The notes: generated from the letters alone by a model not told the origin. Positions 10,012 through 17,802 are shown, counted from the stretch's first letter. The stretch: DNA of 64,000 bases from Candidatus Gottesmanbacteria bacterium (GCA_016186795.1 JACPKY010000001.1:62001-126000), one strand, 5' to 3'. Made by a program: numbers and translations.

Positions 10012-10599
10012 TCAATCAAAAGAAAGAGAAGAAATCATTTGGTGATAACTACTTCCAATTTTCTGGGCCTGTTGGGCGACAAAAATTGCATATTTATCAG
10101 TCAGAAAAAGTGTTGCCACTAAAGGATCGGCGATATCCGGATCGCCTATTGTAAACTTGGCCGCCTCTTTGTCGTTTACAGTGCGATAAATAACGTTGTT
10201 GACTTGATATAACAAGAATTTCCCTGAGGACAAATCGCCAGAAGAAGTTGTATTTTCGACAATCCAATCTGATAGATTCTTACTATTTCTCTTTGGTAAA
10301 ACCGTAACTAGAATTGGACTTTGCGCATCTTTTCCAGAAGGAATAAATGAAAGTGCGAGTAAAAAATCTCTACTTGTTGCAGTTAAATCTTCCATCGAAT
10401 AAGTCAGTGGATATTTCAGTGATAATCCGAGATCTTCATTCGTATAGGATTGCTCAGTTCCCGATGTGGGATTTATTTCCGCTGGCCACTCAGATGGAGA
10501 AAGCCGGTCTGTTTTAACTAGTCTTACCAAAAAAAAGACAGCTATAAGAAAAACAAGAACTAACAGTGCAACAAGAATGTGATAAATATTTTTAATCAT
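10012..10599 (-). CDS. Anchored protein of unknown function, paralogue of the preceding gene
   Basis: 195 residues. The ATG at 10599 is preferred over an in-frame ATG at 10617, because GGGAG sits about 8 nt before it. One N-terminal membrane segment (about 5-25), then an outer domain with DLGLSLKYPLTYS, a middle SDWIVENTTS motif and a C-terminal KYAIFVAQQAQ strand. It aligns by eye with the protein at 9368-10003 over most of its length. No catalytic motif is visible. It follows the Cys-rich protein gene with about 18 nt between. Confidence 0.75.
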   Translation of the reverse strand: MIKNIYHILVALLVLVFLIAVFFLVRLVKTDRLSPSEWPAEINPTSGTEQSYTNEDLGLSLKYPLTYSMEDLTATSRDFLLALSFIPSGKDAQSPILVTVLPKRNSKNLSDWIVENTTSSGDLSSGKFLLYQVNNVIYRTVNDKEAAKFTIGDPDIADPLVATLFLTDKYAIFVAQQAQKIGSSYHQMISSLSFD

Positions 10600-10617
10600 A
10601 AATAGCTCCCAAAACAT

Positions 10618-12600
10618 TTAACATCCACCACCACATTTACACTGACCATTCGGGCAACATACCGGATTATTATTCTCGCAAGGATAGCTATCACAACTGC
10701 CTGGATTGAAATTACATCCACCACCACCATCACCGGTACAACGTCCGCAGCAACCGCCATTACAGCCATAACCTGGCTCTTTATTACAACACTGTTCTGG
10801 ACTTGAACAGCCTGAATGGCCATTGGGAACGCAGTAGGGCGGTTCTGTAGGTTCAGCTTTTTTTCCGCCGACGCAGTCATACCCCCATGTTTTGCTGGCA
10901 TCAACGTACACACAGTAAACAGTTCCATCGGGGCATTCTGGCTTATCACCGCTACATTTACTCTCATCAATCACTCGACAGATTGGTTCCCACGTATCAT
11001 CTTCTTTCTGTGCACAGAGGATTGTTCCGGTGGAAGGACACGAAGGAGCAGTTTTCCCTTCACATTTATCCGCGTTCGGATCTACATCACATACGTCATC
11101 ATTCCATTCCCACTTATCTTCCTCATCTTCTCCAACATTGATACACTCTTTGGCTTCCTCACAGGGTTTTTCCACATCCTTACACTCCTCTCCGTCGCTA
11201 CTTACCGGATAACAATTTAATTTATATTTTCCGGAATCTTCCGAATCCTCTTCACATTTGGTAGAATATTTTTTCCCGTCATCTGGACAATCTGCAGTCT
11301 GTCCCTCACATTTGTCTTTCGTAGTTGGAGGTGAAGTTGAGGCGGCAACACATGCTCCGGCAACACATGTTCGTTTGGGATCGTATGAGGCGCAATCTTC
11401 TCCAGTATCTTGCCATTTATAGGAAGTTTTTGTGTCATCGGGATCTGTATCAACACATGCTTGGGGATTCTTTGAACTAGGTGAACATCTCCTCTCGTTA
11501 TTCGCAACTGCTACCTGATCACATTCGCTCTTAGTACTGTCTCCGCATGTGGCGTCTTTATCTGCTGCTGGTTGTATACAGTATGGTCCGTTGCATGAAA
11601 CCTTGTCCTTTTTATAGCGGTGACTACTCGTATCACATTCCCAGTATCCACTTCGATCACCCGTACAGGTATTGACACTACATGATGCTGGACTTTGAGA
11701 GAATGGCACGCACCCGGTTCCCTCAACACAATCCTCTTCGGAACCACAATCTTTCTTGGTGAGAGTTTTTCCATCGCTACTGCAGGAAACTTGGCGCTTT
11801 TTCCTCTGTCCCATGTCCTGGCAGGTAATCCCATTATTTTTGGCTTCATAGGTACAAAGCGTATCATCACATTTGCCGGTGGATTGGTTACATACTTTTC
11901 CATTAAGACAACCGTTGGGATCGGCAACCCACTGATTGCCGCTACTGCAGTTGTACAATTTTCCATTAAAACATGCGGTGGTGTCATTGTCTGAATCACA
12001 TGCCTTCTCCTTTTTTGGTTTACATTCGGCCTTGTCTGTACAATACTGGCTGTCTGCATCACACGGCGGATTAATATCGATCCAATTAGTCGAGTATTTG
12101 GGGCACTTTGATCGATAAATAACATTGTCCACCGGAGTGCAGTCATACAACTCTTCGGTGTTATTCCCATCGCACCCATCCGTCCCCAATGCACTTATAT
12201 ACTGCGCTTTCCCTGCTGCGGCAAGCTGATTATTGGCACAGAGTTGATTGCAGGCAATTTTGTCATCAAGACTATCACTGTAAAACTGGCACGTCGACAT
12301 CTGGTTGGTAAATAAATCTCGTTCGCAATATCCGTTCGTATTACAAACAAGGCATTGCCGAACCAAACTTGCCCCAGGTTGTTCAAGCTGCGTATCATCT
12401 CCAATCCCAATCCCCAGAAACGGTCCTTCAAAAATTGCTCTGGGGTTCATTGTAAACACTCGTACAGTCATTGATCCGGCGTAAAAAGAGGCAAGGAGTG
12501 TTACTAAAACAAGAAGGAGAAGAAGAATCAGGGGAAACCGATGGTTTGACTCCAGATGATGTTTCATCTGGTTCCATCGGGAAGACTTTTTCACTTGCAT
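10618..12600 (-). CDS. Large Cys-rich membrane-anchored secreted protein
   Basis: 660 residues from ATG at 12600. The frame stays open up to 12666, but a sigma70-type promoter overlaps that extension and supports the later start. Short basic N-terminus, one strong membrane segment (about 25-45), then over 600 outer residues with very many cysteines (patterns like CxxD/N-x-C, CCNKEPG, CCGRC, CCPNGQCKCGGGC near the end) and acidic, Lys-rich spacers. The repeated small Cys clusters suggest disulphide-stabilised knots. I recognise no named family. It is the first gene of the minus-strand secreted-protein series, so it probably heads that operon. Confidence 0.8.
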   Translation of the reverse strand: MQVKKSSRWNQMKHHLESNHRFPLILLLLLVLVTLLASFYAGSMTVRVFTMNPRAIFEGPFLGIGIGDDTQLEQPGASLVRQCLVCNTNGYCERDLFTNQMSTCQFYSDSLDDKIACNQLCANNQLAAAGKAQYISALGTDGCDGNNTEELYDCTPVDNVIYRSKCPKYSTNWIDINPPCDADSQYCTDKAECKPKKEKACDSDNDTTACFNGKLYNCSSGNQWVADPNGCLNGKVCNQSTGKCDDTLCTYEAKNNGITCQDMGQRKKRQVSCSSDGKTLTKKDCGSEEDCVEGTGCVPFSQSPASCSVNTCTGDRSGYWECDTSSHRYKKDKVSCNGPYCIQPAADKDATCGDSTKSECDQVAVANNERRCSPSSKNPQACVDTDPDDTKTSYKWQDTGEDCASYDPKRTCVAGACVAASTSPPTTKDKCEGQTADCPDDGKKYSTKCEEDSEDSGKYKLNCYPVSSDGEECKDVEKPCEEAKECINVGEDEEDKWEWNDDVCDVDPNADKCEGKTAPSCPSTGTILCAQKEDDTWEPICRVIDESKCSGDKPECPDGTVYCVYVDASKTWGYDCVGGKKAEPTEPPYCVPNGHSGCSSPEQCCNKEPGYGCNGGCCGRCTGDGGGGCNFNPGSCDSYPCENNNPVCCPNGQCKCGGGC

Positions 12601-12637
12601 AGAAAACAGAGTGCTTTTACATGCACCCCTTTCTTCT

Positions 12638-12666
12638 AGTAAATGCTTTTTCCTTAGTCTTGTCAA
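12638..12666 (-). promoter_or_regulatory. Sigma70-type promoter of the secreted-protein operon
   Basis: Reading the minus strand: TTGACA (12661-12666), exactly 17 nt, then TTTACT (12638-12643). Transcription would start about 25-35 nt upstream of the ATG at 12600. Confidence 0.55.
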
Positions 12667-12831
12667 GAATTATTCATATCCAAACCCTATTCAGAAAGTC
12701 CTCTTTTTGGTACAATACCTTGCACCTATACTCTTCTTACTGTATTTTGCAACTTTTTCGTAAGAAAAATGTTGCTAAATCAGTCTAGAAGGAGTTATAC
12801 CCGTAACAATTTCAATTGTGAAGGGTATATC

Positions 12832-12905
12832 GCCTCCTTAGCTCAGTGGCAGAGCGACGGTTTTGTAAACCGCTGATGACAGTTCGATTCTGTCAGGAGG
12901 CTCCA
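12832..12905 (+). tRNA. tRNA-Thr (anticodon TGT)
   Basis: Acceptor arms GCCTCCT / AGGAGGC pair perfectly. The D arm is GCTC...GAGC, the anticodon loop TTTGTAA gives TGT, and the T arm is GACAG-TTCGATT-CTGTC. CCA is encoded at 12903-12905. A tRNA-like 5' fragment follows immediately. Confidence 0.95.
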
Positions 12906-12932
12906 GCTGAGGTGGCGGAGTGGACAACTAAA
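12906..12932 (+). pseudogene. 5' fragment of a tRNA gene (class II-like)
   Basis: Immediately after the CCA of tRNA-Thr comes GCTGAGGTGGCGGAGTGG, which looks like the acceptor 5' arm, TG at positions 8-9 and the start of the D arm of a Leu/Ser/Tyr-type tRNA. It diverges within the D loop and runs into the LAGLIDADG frame. No matching anticodon arm or 3' acceptor follows before the intact tRNA-Tyr, so I read it as a truncated tRNA. Confidence 0.5.
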
Positions 12933-13409
12933 TTTTTTGATTTAGAATACATACATCATGTAGCCACATTGATAAAAAAACTTTTTGGTATTGATTCAAA
13001 GATAGCAACATCGAACAGTGGGTATTACGTGGTATATTTTGGCTCAACGGAGACGGTACGATGGTTACTTGGAATGGGACTGGTCTTCAATAAGGTTAAG
13101 AGCCAAGTCAATGCACCGGATTGGATACTTTCTCAGAAAGAGTATATGAAATTTTTCTTAAAGGGATTTTTTGATACTGATGGCTCAGTATATAAATTAC
13201 GATTTGGTATCCAATTGTCCTTTACGAACAGATCAATACCCTTATTGAATTCGTTGCGACGTTGTCTTTTCGTACTTGGTTTCAAACCATCAATTATCAG
13301 CTGTTACCATATATACTTGACAAGACGTGATGATGTGAGTAAGTTTTTCCGAGAAGTTGGTCCTGCAAACAAGAAACATAGAGAAAGATTTCGACTATTC
13401 CATATGTGA
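12930..13409 (+). pseudogene. LAGLIDADG homing endonuclease, N-terminally truncated
   Basis: The frame encodes about 160 residues of a LAGLIDADG endonuclease. YIHHVATLIKKLFGI and YYVVYF form the first-half core, and FFLKGFFDTDGSVY is the second LAGLIDADG helix with its metal-binding Asp. The first LAGLIDADG helix, normally about 40-50 residues earlier, is absent because the frame runs straight back into tRNA sequence with no believable start. The nearest in-frame ATGs lie inside tRNA-Thr. Such enzymes usually ride in introns of tRNA or rRNA genes, so this is probably the remnant of an intron, or of a deletion that joined a tRNA 5' end to the endonuclease gene. Inactive unless fused or started oddly. 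Confidence 0.7.
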
Positions 13410-13422
13410 GATGCCCTTATTA

Positions 13423-13505
13423 GCCAGGATGGCTGAGTGGACTAAAGCACGAGACTGTAAATCTCGCGCCGTAAGGCTTCCTAGGTTCGAATCCTAGTCC
13501 TGGCA
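13423..13505 (+). tRNA. tRNA-Tyr (anticodon GTA)
   Basis: Acceptor GCCAGGA / TCCTGGC; anticodon stem-loop CGAGA-CTGTAAA-TCTCG; a class II variable arm (GCGCCGTAAGGCTT region); T arm CTAGG-TTCGAAT-CCTAG. No CCA is encoded (the next bases are CTG). It lies 13 nt after the truncated endonuclease frame. Confidence 0.95.
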
Positions 13506-13541
13506 CTGAAGAGGATTTTGGCCCATGTCAGTTTAGACATG

Positions 13542-14078
13542 TCACTTTAGGATAGTGATATTTGGTTGGCCAATCGGCAGATCTGATTTGGCCGGATCCC
13601 AAAGTAAGTAAACTTTCCCATACGTCTCATTTAACATTTCCACCACTTTGGCTGCTTCCGTTTCTGATAAATCAGGAAGTTTCGCATTGATTTTGGGAAT
13701 CTCCTCTCTATGATAATGCCACAACTTTTGTTCGCCAGCGGTTAATCCTTTCCACGTATTTGTATCGACCACCGTCTCTACTCCTACAAGTCTTGCGTCT
13801 TTATCATCTGAATCGTACAGCTGACACTCAAACATACCGCCTTTGACCTGTTTACAGAAGTGATGTGCTATTTTTTTCTCATCAGCTGGGAAATGTTTCT
13901 CTGCATCAATATGAAGAGTAAATCCTTGGTATGGTTTATTTTCTACCTGAGTCATGGGAGAAGGCTGTGGTGTTTGTGTTGTTGTAGGGCTAACAGTTGC
14001 ACCGCCTCTTACTACATATCCTAAAACTGCGCCAACGATCAGTACTACTCCTAGCATCATCCATTTATTTTGTTCCAT
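13542..14078 (-). CDS. Anchored DUF1264 (oil-body-associated-protein-like) domain protein
   Basis: 178 residues from ATG at 14078, chosen because a purine-rich GGAAGGGGGTGAG stretch lies just upstream. N-terminal membrane segment (about 4-22), Thr/Pro-rich spacer, then a DUF1264 domain with the family signatures HHFCKQV, FECQLYDSDDKDARLVG, LWHYHREEI, KLPDLSETEA and YGKVYLLWDP. DUF1264 proteins occur in bacteria and plants with no settled biochemical role. The many conserved His and Asp residues suggest metal or ligand binding. It is divergent from the gene at 14173, with about 95 nt of shared control region. Confidence 0.85.
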   Translation of the reverse strand: MEQNKWMMLGVVLIVGAVLGYVVRGGATVSPTTTQTPQPSPMTQVENKPYQGFTLHIDAEKHFPADEKKIAHHFCKQVKGGMFECQLYDSDDKDARLVGVETVVDTNTWKGLTAGEQKLWHYHREEIPKINAKLPDLSETEAAKVVEMLNETYGKVYLLWDPAKSDLPIGQPNITILK

Positions 14079-14172
14079 GTTTTTGGAACTCACCCCCTTC
14101 CTTTGTGATATACGCCACAACAAGTTTTTACTATAAAACTTTACCTTTTGCAATCTGGTATAATAATTGTGT

Positions 14173-14379
14173 ATGAAAAACGTCATTTCGATGCCGAAAG
14201 TATTCCAAGACCCCAAGTATCGGGGAAAACATATTATTCTCGCAGCTGGAAAAGTATATACGGCTACTACTGGTGAGCAAGCGGCAAAAATTTTGAAGCG
14301 TCTGGAAAAAACACACCCCGAAGTAACCCCAGAAGTGGCCTATCTCCCCAAAGCTCGTTCCCTTATCTTATGGATGTAA
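14173..14379 (+). CDS. Small DUF5678-like protein
   Basis: 68 residues. TATAAT (about 14158-14163) lies only about 10 nt before ATG 14173, so the mRNA is probably leaderless. The pattern PKYRGKHIILAAGKVYTATTGEQAAK ends in hydrophobic beta strands, as in DUF5678 proteins. Its stop overlaps the start of the aspartyl-protease gene by 10 nt, so the two are translationally coupled and probably act together. Function unknown. Confidence 0.7.
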   Translation: MKNVISMPKVFQDPKYRGKHIILAAGKVYTATTGEQAAKILKRLEKTHPEVTPEVAYLPKARSLILWM

Positions 14380-14780
14380 AATTTTCCTTCGAAGATGGAG
14401 GAAAAACTGCTCTTGGTCACATTTATCGACCCATTGCCAAAGTCACTTTTCATTCACCAAAAGTAGAAAAAGCCGTTGATGTTTGGATGGTGGTTGATAC
14501 TGGAGCAGACTATACTATACTTCCCCGTCATATTAGTAAAAAACTGCGTATTTCTTTTAAATCTGACTGTATCAAAGATAAAACCTTTGGTGTGGGAGGA
14601 AATCAAACAATTTATTTTTATAAATCGAAACTGAAAGCGACCATCGGATCAATTGAAAGAAAAATTCCGATTGCTTTTTTTGATAACAATGAAATTCCTC
14701 CTCTGTTAGGACGCCTCGGATTTTTGGAATCATTTGATACGGAGTTTCTAAAAACCCATATTGTAATCTTCAAAGACTAA
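14370..14780 (+). CDS. Retropepsin-like aspartyl protease domain protein
   Basis: 136 residues. The active-site strand WMVVDTGADYTILP carries the D43-T-G triad of retropepsin-fold proteases. A later GRLGFLESF segment resembles the hydrophobic-Gly motif. It is single-domain, so it would work as a homodimer. There is no signal peptide, so it is probably cytosolic. It overlaps the DUF5678-like gene by 10 nt, and mltG starts 2 nt after its stop. Similar DUF5678/retropepsin pairs are, to my knowledge, common in CPR and cyanobacterial genomes, but their substrate is unknown. Confidence 0.82.
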   Translation: MDVKFSFEDGGKTALGHIYRPIAKVTFHSPKVEKAVDVWMVVDTGADYTILPRHISKKLRISFKSDCIKDKTFGVGGNQTIYFYKSKLKATIGSIERKIPIAFFDNNEIPPLLGRLGFLESFDTEFLKTHIVIFKD

Positions 14781-14781
14781 A

Positions 14782-15741
14782 ATGAAGATCATCGTAAGTT
14801 TGGGAATAATTCTAGTTGTAATACTTTTTGTAGTAAGCCTCTATTTCCTAGCTCCGACAGGTTTTTCCGATGAAAAAATTCGTATCGTTCGCCCGCTCGA
14901 TTTTCCTGCCGATACCATTTTTTCACAATTGGAAGATCAGAATCTTATCCGGTCGAAAACACTTCTTTCACTTCTCCTTTTCGTACTAAAACCCGGAGGA
15001 ACTATTGAACCAGGAGCCTATCAACTCTCACATCGCATGAATCTATTCCAAATCGCAGACACTCTCCTCAATCACCCGTATCAGAAATGGGTAACTCTTA
15101 TACCCGGTCTCAGAAAAGAGCAGGTTGCAGAAAAATTGGCAGAAAAATTTTCATGGAAAGATTCGCAAACGAAAGAATTTCTTGAAATTGCGAAGGAAGG
15201 ATACCTTTTCCCGGACACGTATTTACTAAACGTCGATTATTCTCCTGAGGAAATGTACCAGCGGATACTTTCCAATTTCAACGAAAAATTTGATGCGCAA
15301 ATGCAAAAGGATTTACTTTCCCAAAACATTCGAAATGATACGGCAATCAAAATTGCCTCCCTCATCGAACGAGAAGCAGGTGGAGAAGATGATAAAGCAT
15401 TGATTGCCGGTATCATTTGGAACCGGCTGAATAAGAATATGAAGCTGCAAATAGATGCGACGATTCAGTATGCTATGGGAAAAGGTCATGGCTTTCCTGC
15501 CGATAGTTGGTGGCCGGAAGTTTCCCATGATGATATTCTCACAAATGAATCACCATACAACACGTATAAATATGAAGGACTTCCCCCAGGACCAATTGCT
15601 AGCCCTTCGCTTTCTTCAATCAAATCCGTTGTCTATCCCCAAGAAACCGATTGCCTCTACTACCTCCATGATGCTAATAAACAAATCCACTGTGCCGAAA
15701 CTTACGAAGAACATCTGGAGAATATCAAAAATTATTTGTAG
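14782..15741 (+). CDS. mltG: Endolytic murein transglycosylase MltG
   Basis: 319 residues: N-terminal membrane anchor (about 4-22), a LysM-like region, then the YceG/MltG domain. Visible signatures are EGYLFPDTY (139-147), SLIEREAG with the likely catalytic Glu196, IWNRLNKNMKLQIDATIQYA, and SPYNTY...GLPPGPIASPS near the end. Family role: cleaves nascent glycan strands at the outer face of the membrane and so terminates peptidoglycan polymerisation. The length is close to the family norm. It starts 2 nt after the retropepsin gene, suggesting one transcription unit. Confidence 0.95.
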   Translation: MKIIVSLGIILVVILFVVSLYFLAPTGFSDEKIRIVRPLDFPADTIFSQLEDQNLIRSKTLLSLLLFVLKPGGTIEPGAYQLSHRMNLFQIADTLLNHPYQKWVTLIPGLRKEQVAEKLAEKFSWKDSQTKEFLEIAKEGYLFPDTYLLNVDYSPEEMYQRILSNFNEKFDAQMQKDLLSQNIRNDTAIKIASLIEREAGGEDDKALIAGIIWNRLNKNMKLQIDATIQYAMGKGHGFPADSWWPEVSHDDILTNESPYNTYKYEGLPPGPIASPSLSSIKSVVYPQETDCLYYLHDANKQIHCAETYEEHLENIKNYL

Positions 15742-15755
15742 TATAAAAGAAATAT

Positions 15756-15920
15756 ATGAAGAAACTTTTTAATTGGGAACTTATTCTTTTTTCGGCAATT
15801 CTGTTCGTGGGAGTGGGCCTGACACAACTTTCCTCGATGAGTTTCTTGGATATCCAACTCCCTTCAAATTTATTCAATACACAACCAAGTGTAACCCCTA
15901 CCCCAACGCCTGAATCGTAA
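15756..15920 (+). CDS. Small single-pass membrane protein
   Basis: A 54-residue frame, ATG 15756 to TAA 15920: MKKLFNWE, a hydrophobic segment (about 8-27), then a short tail ending TPTPTPES. It begins 14 nt after mltG and is probably in its operon. The Thr-Pro tail matches the style of exported proteins in this genome. Function unknown. Confidence 0.6.
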   Translation: MKKLFNWELILFSAILFVGVGLTQLSSMSFLDIQLPSNLFNTQPSVTPTPTPES

Positions 15921-15921
15921 A

Positions 15922-16143
15922 TTATTTTCGAAGTAAAAGAGGAAGAAAATGGCCAATAACGCCTATCGCCAAAAATGACAACCCCCACCTTAAAGGATGT
16001 CCTCCAACTATCGGGTATGTAATAAGAATTCCCACTCCAACCCCGGCACACCAATGAATAACTGCATTGTAGTTTTCATGTTCCTTAAAGTAATCGCGCA
16101 GTTTTTGAAAATATGATTGCACAAAAATCACCCCTGAATACAT
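15922..16143 (-). CDS. Small two-helix membrane protein
   Basis: 73 residues from ATG at 16143. Contains a short amphipathic start, the phrase HENYNAVIHWCAGVGVGILITYPIV and a second hydrophobic stretch near the C-terminus (LSFLAIGVIGHFLPLLL). It resembles small membrane proteins seen in CPR genomes, with no known role. It ends 1 nt from the end of the convergent small gene at 15756-15920. Confidence 0.55.
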   Translation of the reverse strand: MYSGVIFVQSYFQKLRDYFKEHENYNAVIHWCAGVGVGILITYPIVGGHPLRWGLSFLAIGVIGHFLPLLLRK

Positions 16144-16162
16144 TGTGAAAGATCGTATAAAC

Positions 16163-16178
16163 AAAGTCAATTGACTTT
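16163..16178. promoter_or_regulatory. 16-bp perfect palindrome, possible operator
   Basis: AAAGTCAATTGACTTT lies about 20 nt upstream of the ATG at 16143 (minus) and about 50 nt upstream of tRNA-Thr (plus). A dimeric repressor site is possible but not shown. Confidence 0.35.
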
Positions 16179-16226
16179 AGATTATTGAGGAATGGACGTA
16201 TATTCTGATAGAATAAGACGTCTTTT

Positions 16227-16298
16227 GCCGAGGTGGCTCAGTGGTAGAGCGAGTACTTGGTAAGTACTAGGTCACGGGTCCAATTCCCGTCCTCGGCT
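16227..16298 (+). tRNA. tRNA-Thr (anticodon GGT)
   Basis: Acceptor GCCGAGG / CCTCGGC; anticodon stem-loop AGTAC-TTGGTAA-GTACT; T arm ending in CCCGT. No CCA is encoded. A weak promoter (TTGAGG, 18 nt, TAGAAT) precedes it. Confidence 0.95.
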
Positions 16299-16327
16299 CA
16301 GAAATTTTGTTGAGTCAGATAAACGGT

Positions 16328-16376
16328 CCCGACTCAGTCGGGATTGACTGTGGGTTCGATTCCCACCTCAGGCTCA
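16328..16376 (+). pseudogene. tRNA 3'-end-like fragment
   Basis: Contains a perfect hairpin CCCGAC-TCA-GTCGGG (16328-16342), which could be a long variable arm. Then come a perfect T arm GTGGG-TTCGATT-CCCAC (16350-16366) and an acceptor-like CTCAGGC-T-CA that echoes the 3' end of the tRNA-Thr about 30 nt upstream. No anticodon arm or 5' acceptor arm fits before it. Probably the remnant of a class II tRNA or of an integration at a tRNA end. Confidence 0.45.
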
Positions 16377-16416
16377 CAACGCGACCCTAGAAATGGGCTT
16401 TTGGTGAATATTATAT

Positions 16417-16641
16417 CTATTGATTGATAACGTAATAGTCAATGAGTCGGCGTATCATTGCTTGATAAGATGCTTTGTGTTTTTTGGCAACGCTCTTAAA
16501 AAAATCTAGGCTTTTCGAAGTCAACGTCAATGTTACGCGCGTTTTTTTCTCCTTAAGAATAAGATCTTCAGGCTTAGGGAGAAAATCGCTTACCACTCGT
16601 GCTTCAATTGGTTCGTTATTGTACCTGATTTTGCTTTTCAT
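16417..16641 (-). CDS. brnA: BrnA-type antitoxin
   Basis: 74 residues from ATG 16641. The N-terminal KSKIRYNNEP is followed by VTLTLTSKSLDFFKSVAKKHKASYQAMIRRLIDYYV, a ribbon-helix-helix fold as in BrnA antitoxins. Family role: binds and neutralises the BrnT ribonuclease and represses its own operon. It overlaps the 3' end of brnT by 26 nt. Confidence 0.8.
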   Translation of the reverse strand: MKSKIRYNNEPIEARVVSDFLPKPEDLILKEKKTRVTLTLTSKSLDFFKSVAKKHKASYQAMIRRLIDYYVINQ

Positions 16642-16900
16642 AGATTTTTTTCCCCTTTCTCCAGTAACCGGCACCGATTATTCGAATACGGTTTGCCCGG
16701 TAGGTAAATCGGACAGTTAGTACACCTCCTTTCACTTTTCCAAAAACATAATATCTTTTTTCTTTTTTACTATGTGATGTATCTTCGGCAACAATACGCA
16801 TTGGATCTATAAATGCATATTGAGCCGTCTCAAAATCTACTCCATGTTTTTCTACATTTTCACTATTTTTCTTCTCATCCCACTCAAATGAAGTTTTCAT
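16616..16900 (-). CDS. brnT: BrnT-type ribonuclease toxin (DUF497)
   Basis: 94 residues from ATG 16900. Signatures of BrnT: FEWDEKKNSENVEKHGVDFETA at the start, then EDTSHSKKEKRYYVFG and the VRFTYRANRIRIIGA strand-turn with an Arg-rich active site. Family role: a RelE-fold RNase that inhibits translation. Upstream AT-rich DNA has inverted arms TTTCATATA / TATATGAAA (16916-16947), a likely autoregulatory operator, with a TAAAAT -10 inside it. Confidence 0.85.
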   Translation of the reverse strand: MKTSFEWDEKKNSENVEKHGVDFETAQYAFIDPMRIVAEDTSHSKKEKRYYVFGKVKGGVLTVRFTYRANRIRIIGAGYWRKGKKIYEKQNQVQ

Positions 16901-16915
16901 ATAGGTATGACTATT

Positions 16916-16947
16916 TTTCATATATTTTAGCATATATTTATATGAAA
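16916..16947. promoter_or_regulatory. Inverted repeat upstream of brnTA
   Basis: Arms TTTCATATA (16916-16924) and TATATGAAA (16939-16947) flank a TAAAAT hexamer on the minus strand. Probable operator bound by the BrnT-BrnA complex (inference from family behaviour). Confidence 0.45.
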
Positions 16948-17001
16948 TATCAATCCACAAAAAAGCACCAAAATAAGAAATCTGCTACAATAGTCTAGCT
17001 T

Positions 17002-17802
17002 ATGCAGTCTACAAAATCTCGCATCGATATCGCCCGTGAAGGGTTTATGAAGAAGGAGAAAGATCTTTCTCTTGCCGCACATACCAAAAAAACAATTCAA
17101 GCATCGATAAACCACAAAGAAGGCCACAAGACGAGCTTTAATCTTCCTGAGATTATTTTAGGCGGACAAGATGGACTGGTGAATGTCTTGGGGGTGATAC
17201 TCGGAGTTGCAGCAGCAACTGGAGATACCCGAATCGTTGTTATTGCCGGACTTGCGGCCACATTTGCTGAAAGTATTTCCATGGGAGCTGTTGCCTACAC
17301 CGCAACTCTTGCTGAAGTCGACTATTACCACTCAGAGCATGAAAGAGAAAAATGGGAAATAGAACACTTTCCAAAAGGCGAAAAAGAAGAAGTACGAAGT
17401 CTCTATAAGCGATATGGATTCAAGGGAGATCTTTTAGAAAAAATTGTCGACACAATTACGTCTGATAAAAAGGTCTGGTTGGAGGTTATGATGAATCAAG
17501 AACTCAAACTCGAACCTGTGGATCGAGGAAGCGCACTGCAAAAGGCGTTCATCGTGGGAATTTCTGCAGTCATCGGATCGTTCATCCCTCTTACCCCCTA
17601 TTTTCTTTTTTCGGTAAAAGACGCAACAGTCGTCTCGCTTTTTTTCTCGGCTTTTGTCCTTTTTGCAATCGGATACTATAAAGCGCGGGTAACACTTGGA
17701 AGGAAACTCATAAGTCAAGGTCTGCAGATGATGGTCATTGGAATGGTATCGGCAATCGTGGGATACTTTATCGGGACACTTTTTAAAATAACTGGGTTCT
17801 AA
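17002..17802 (+). CDS. VIT1/CCC1-family iron/manganese transporter
   Basis: 266 residues. FNLPEIILGGQDGLVNVLGVILGVAAAT is the first membrane helix of the VIT family. FAESISMGAVAYTATLAEVDYY follows as helix 2, then an acidic Lys/Glu-rich cytosolic segment (about 110-165) that in VIT proteins binds metals. Three C-terminal helices complete the fold. Family role: proton-driven export of Fe2+/Mn2+ across the membrane. The N-terminal extension of about 45 residues is basic. An ATG at 17047 is an alternative start. No obvious operon partners; rpmG follows 51 nt later. Confidence 0.85.
   Translation: MQSTKSRIDIAREGFMKKEKDLSLAAHTKKTIQASINHKEGHKTSFNLPEIILGGQDGLVNVLGVILGVAAATGDTRIVVIAGLAATFAESISMGAVAYTATLAEVDYYHSEHEREKWEIEHFPKGEKEEVRSLYKRYGFKGDLLEKIVDTITSDKKVWLEVMMNQELKLEPVDRGSALQKAFIVGISAVIGSFIPLTPYFLFSVKDATVVSLFFSAFVLFAIGYYKARVTLGRKLISQGLQMMVIGMVSAIVGYFIGTLFKITGF

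Noticed and set aside
12846..12929. Start of the LAGLIDADG frame inside tRNA-Thr
   Set aside because: The in-frame ATGs lie within a functional tRNA, so they cannot be the natural start of the protein.
16301..16376. A complete tRNA after tRNA-Thr(GGT)
   Set aside because: No 5' acceptor arm or anticodon loop with U33 can be built; only the 3' part is tRNA-like.
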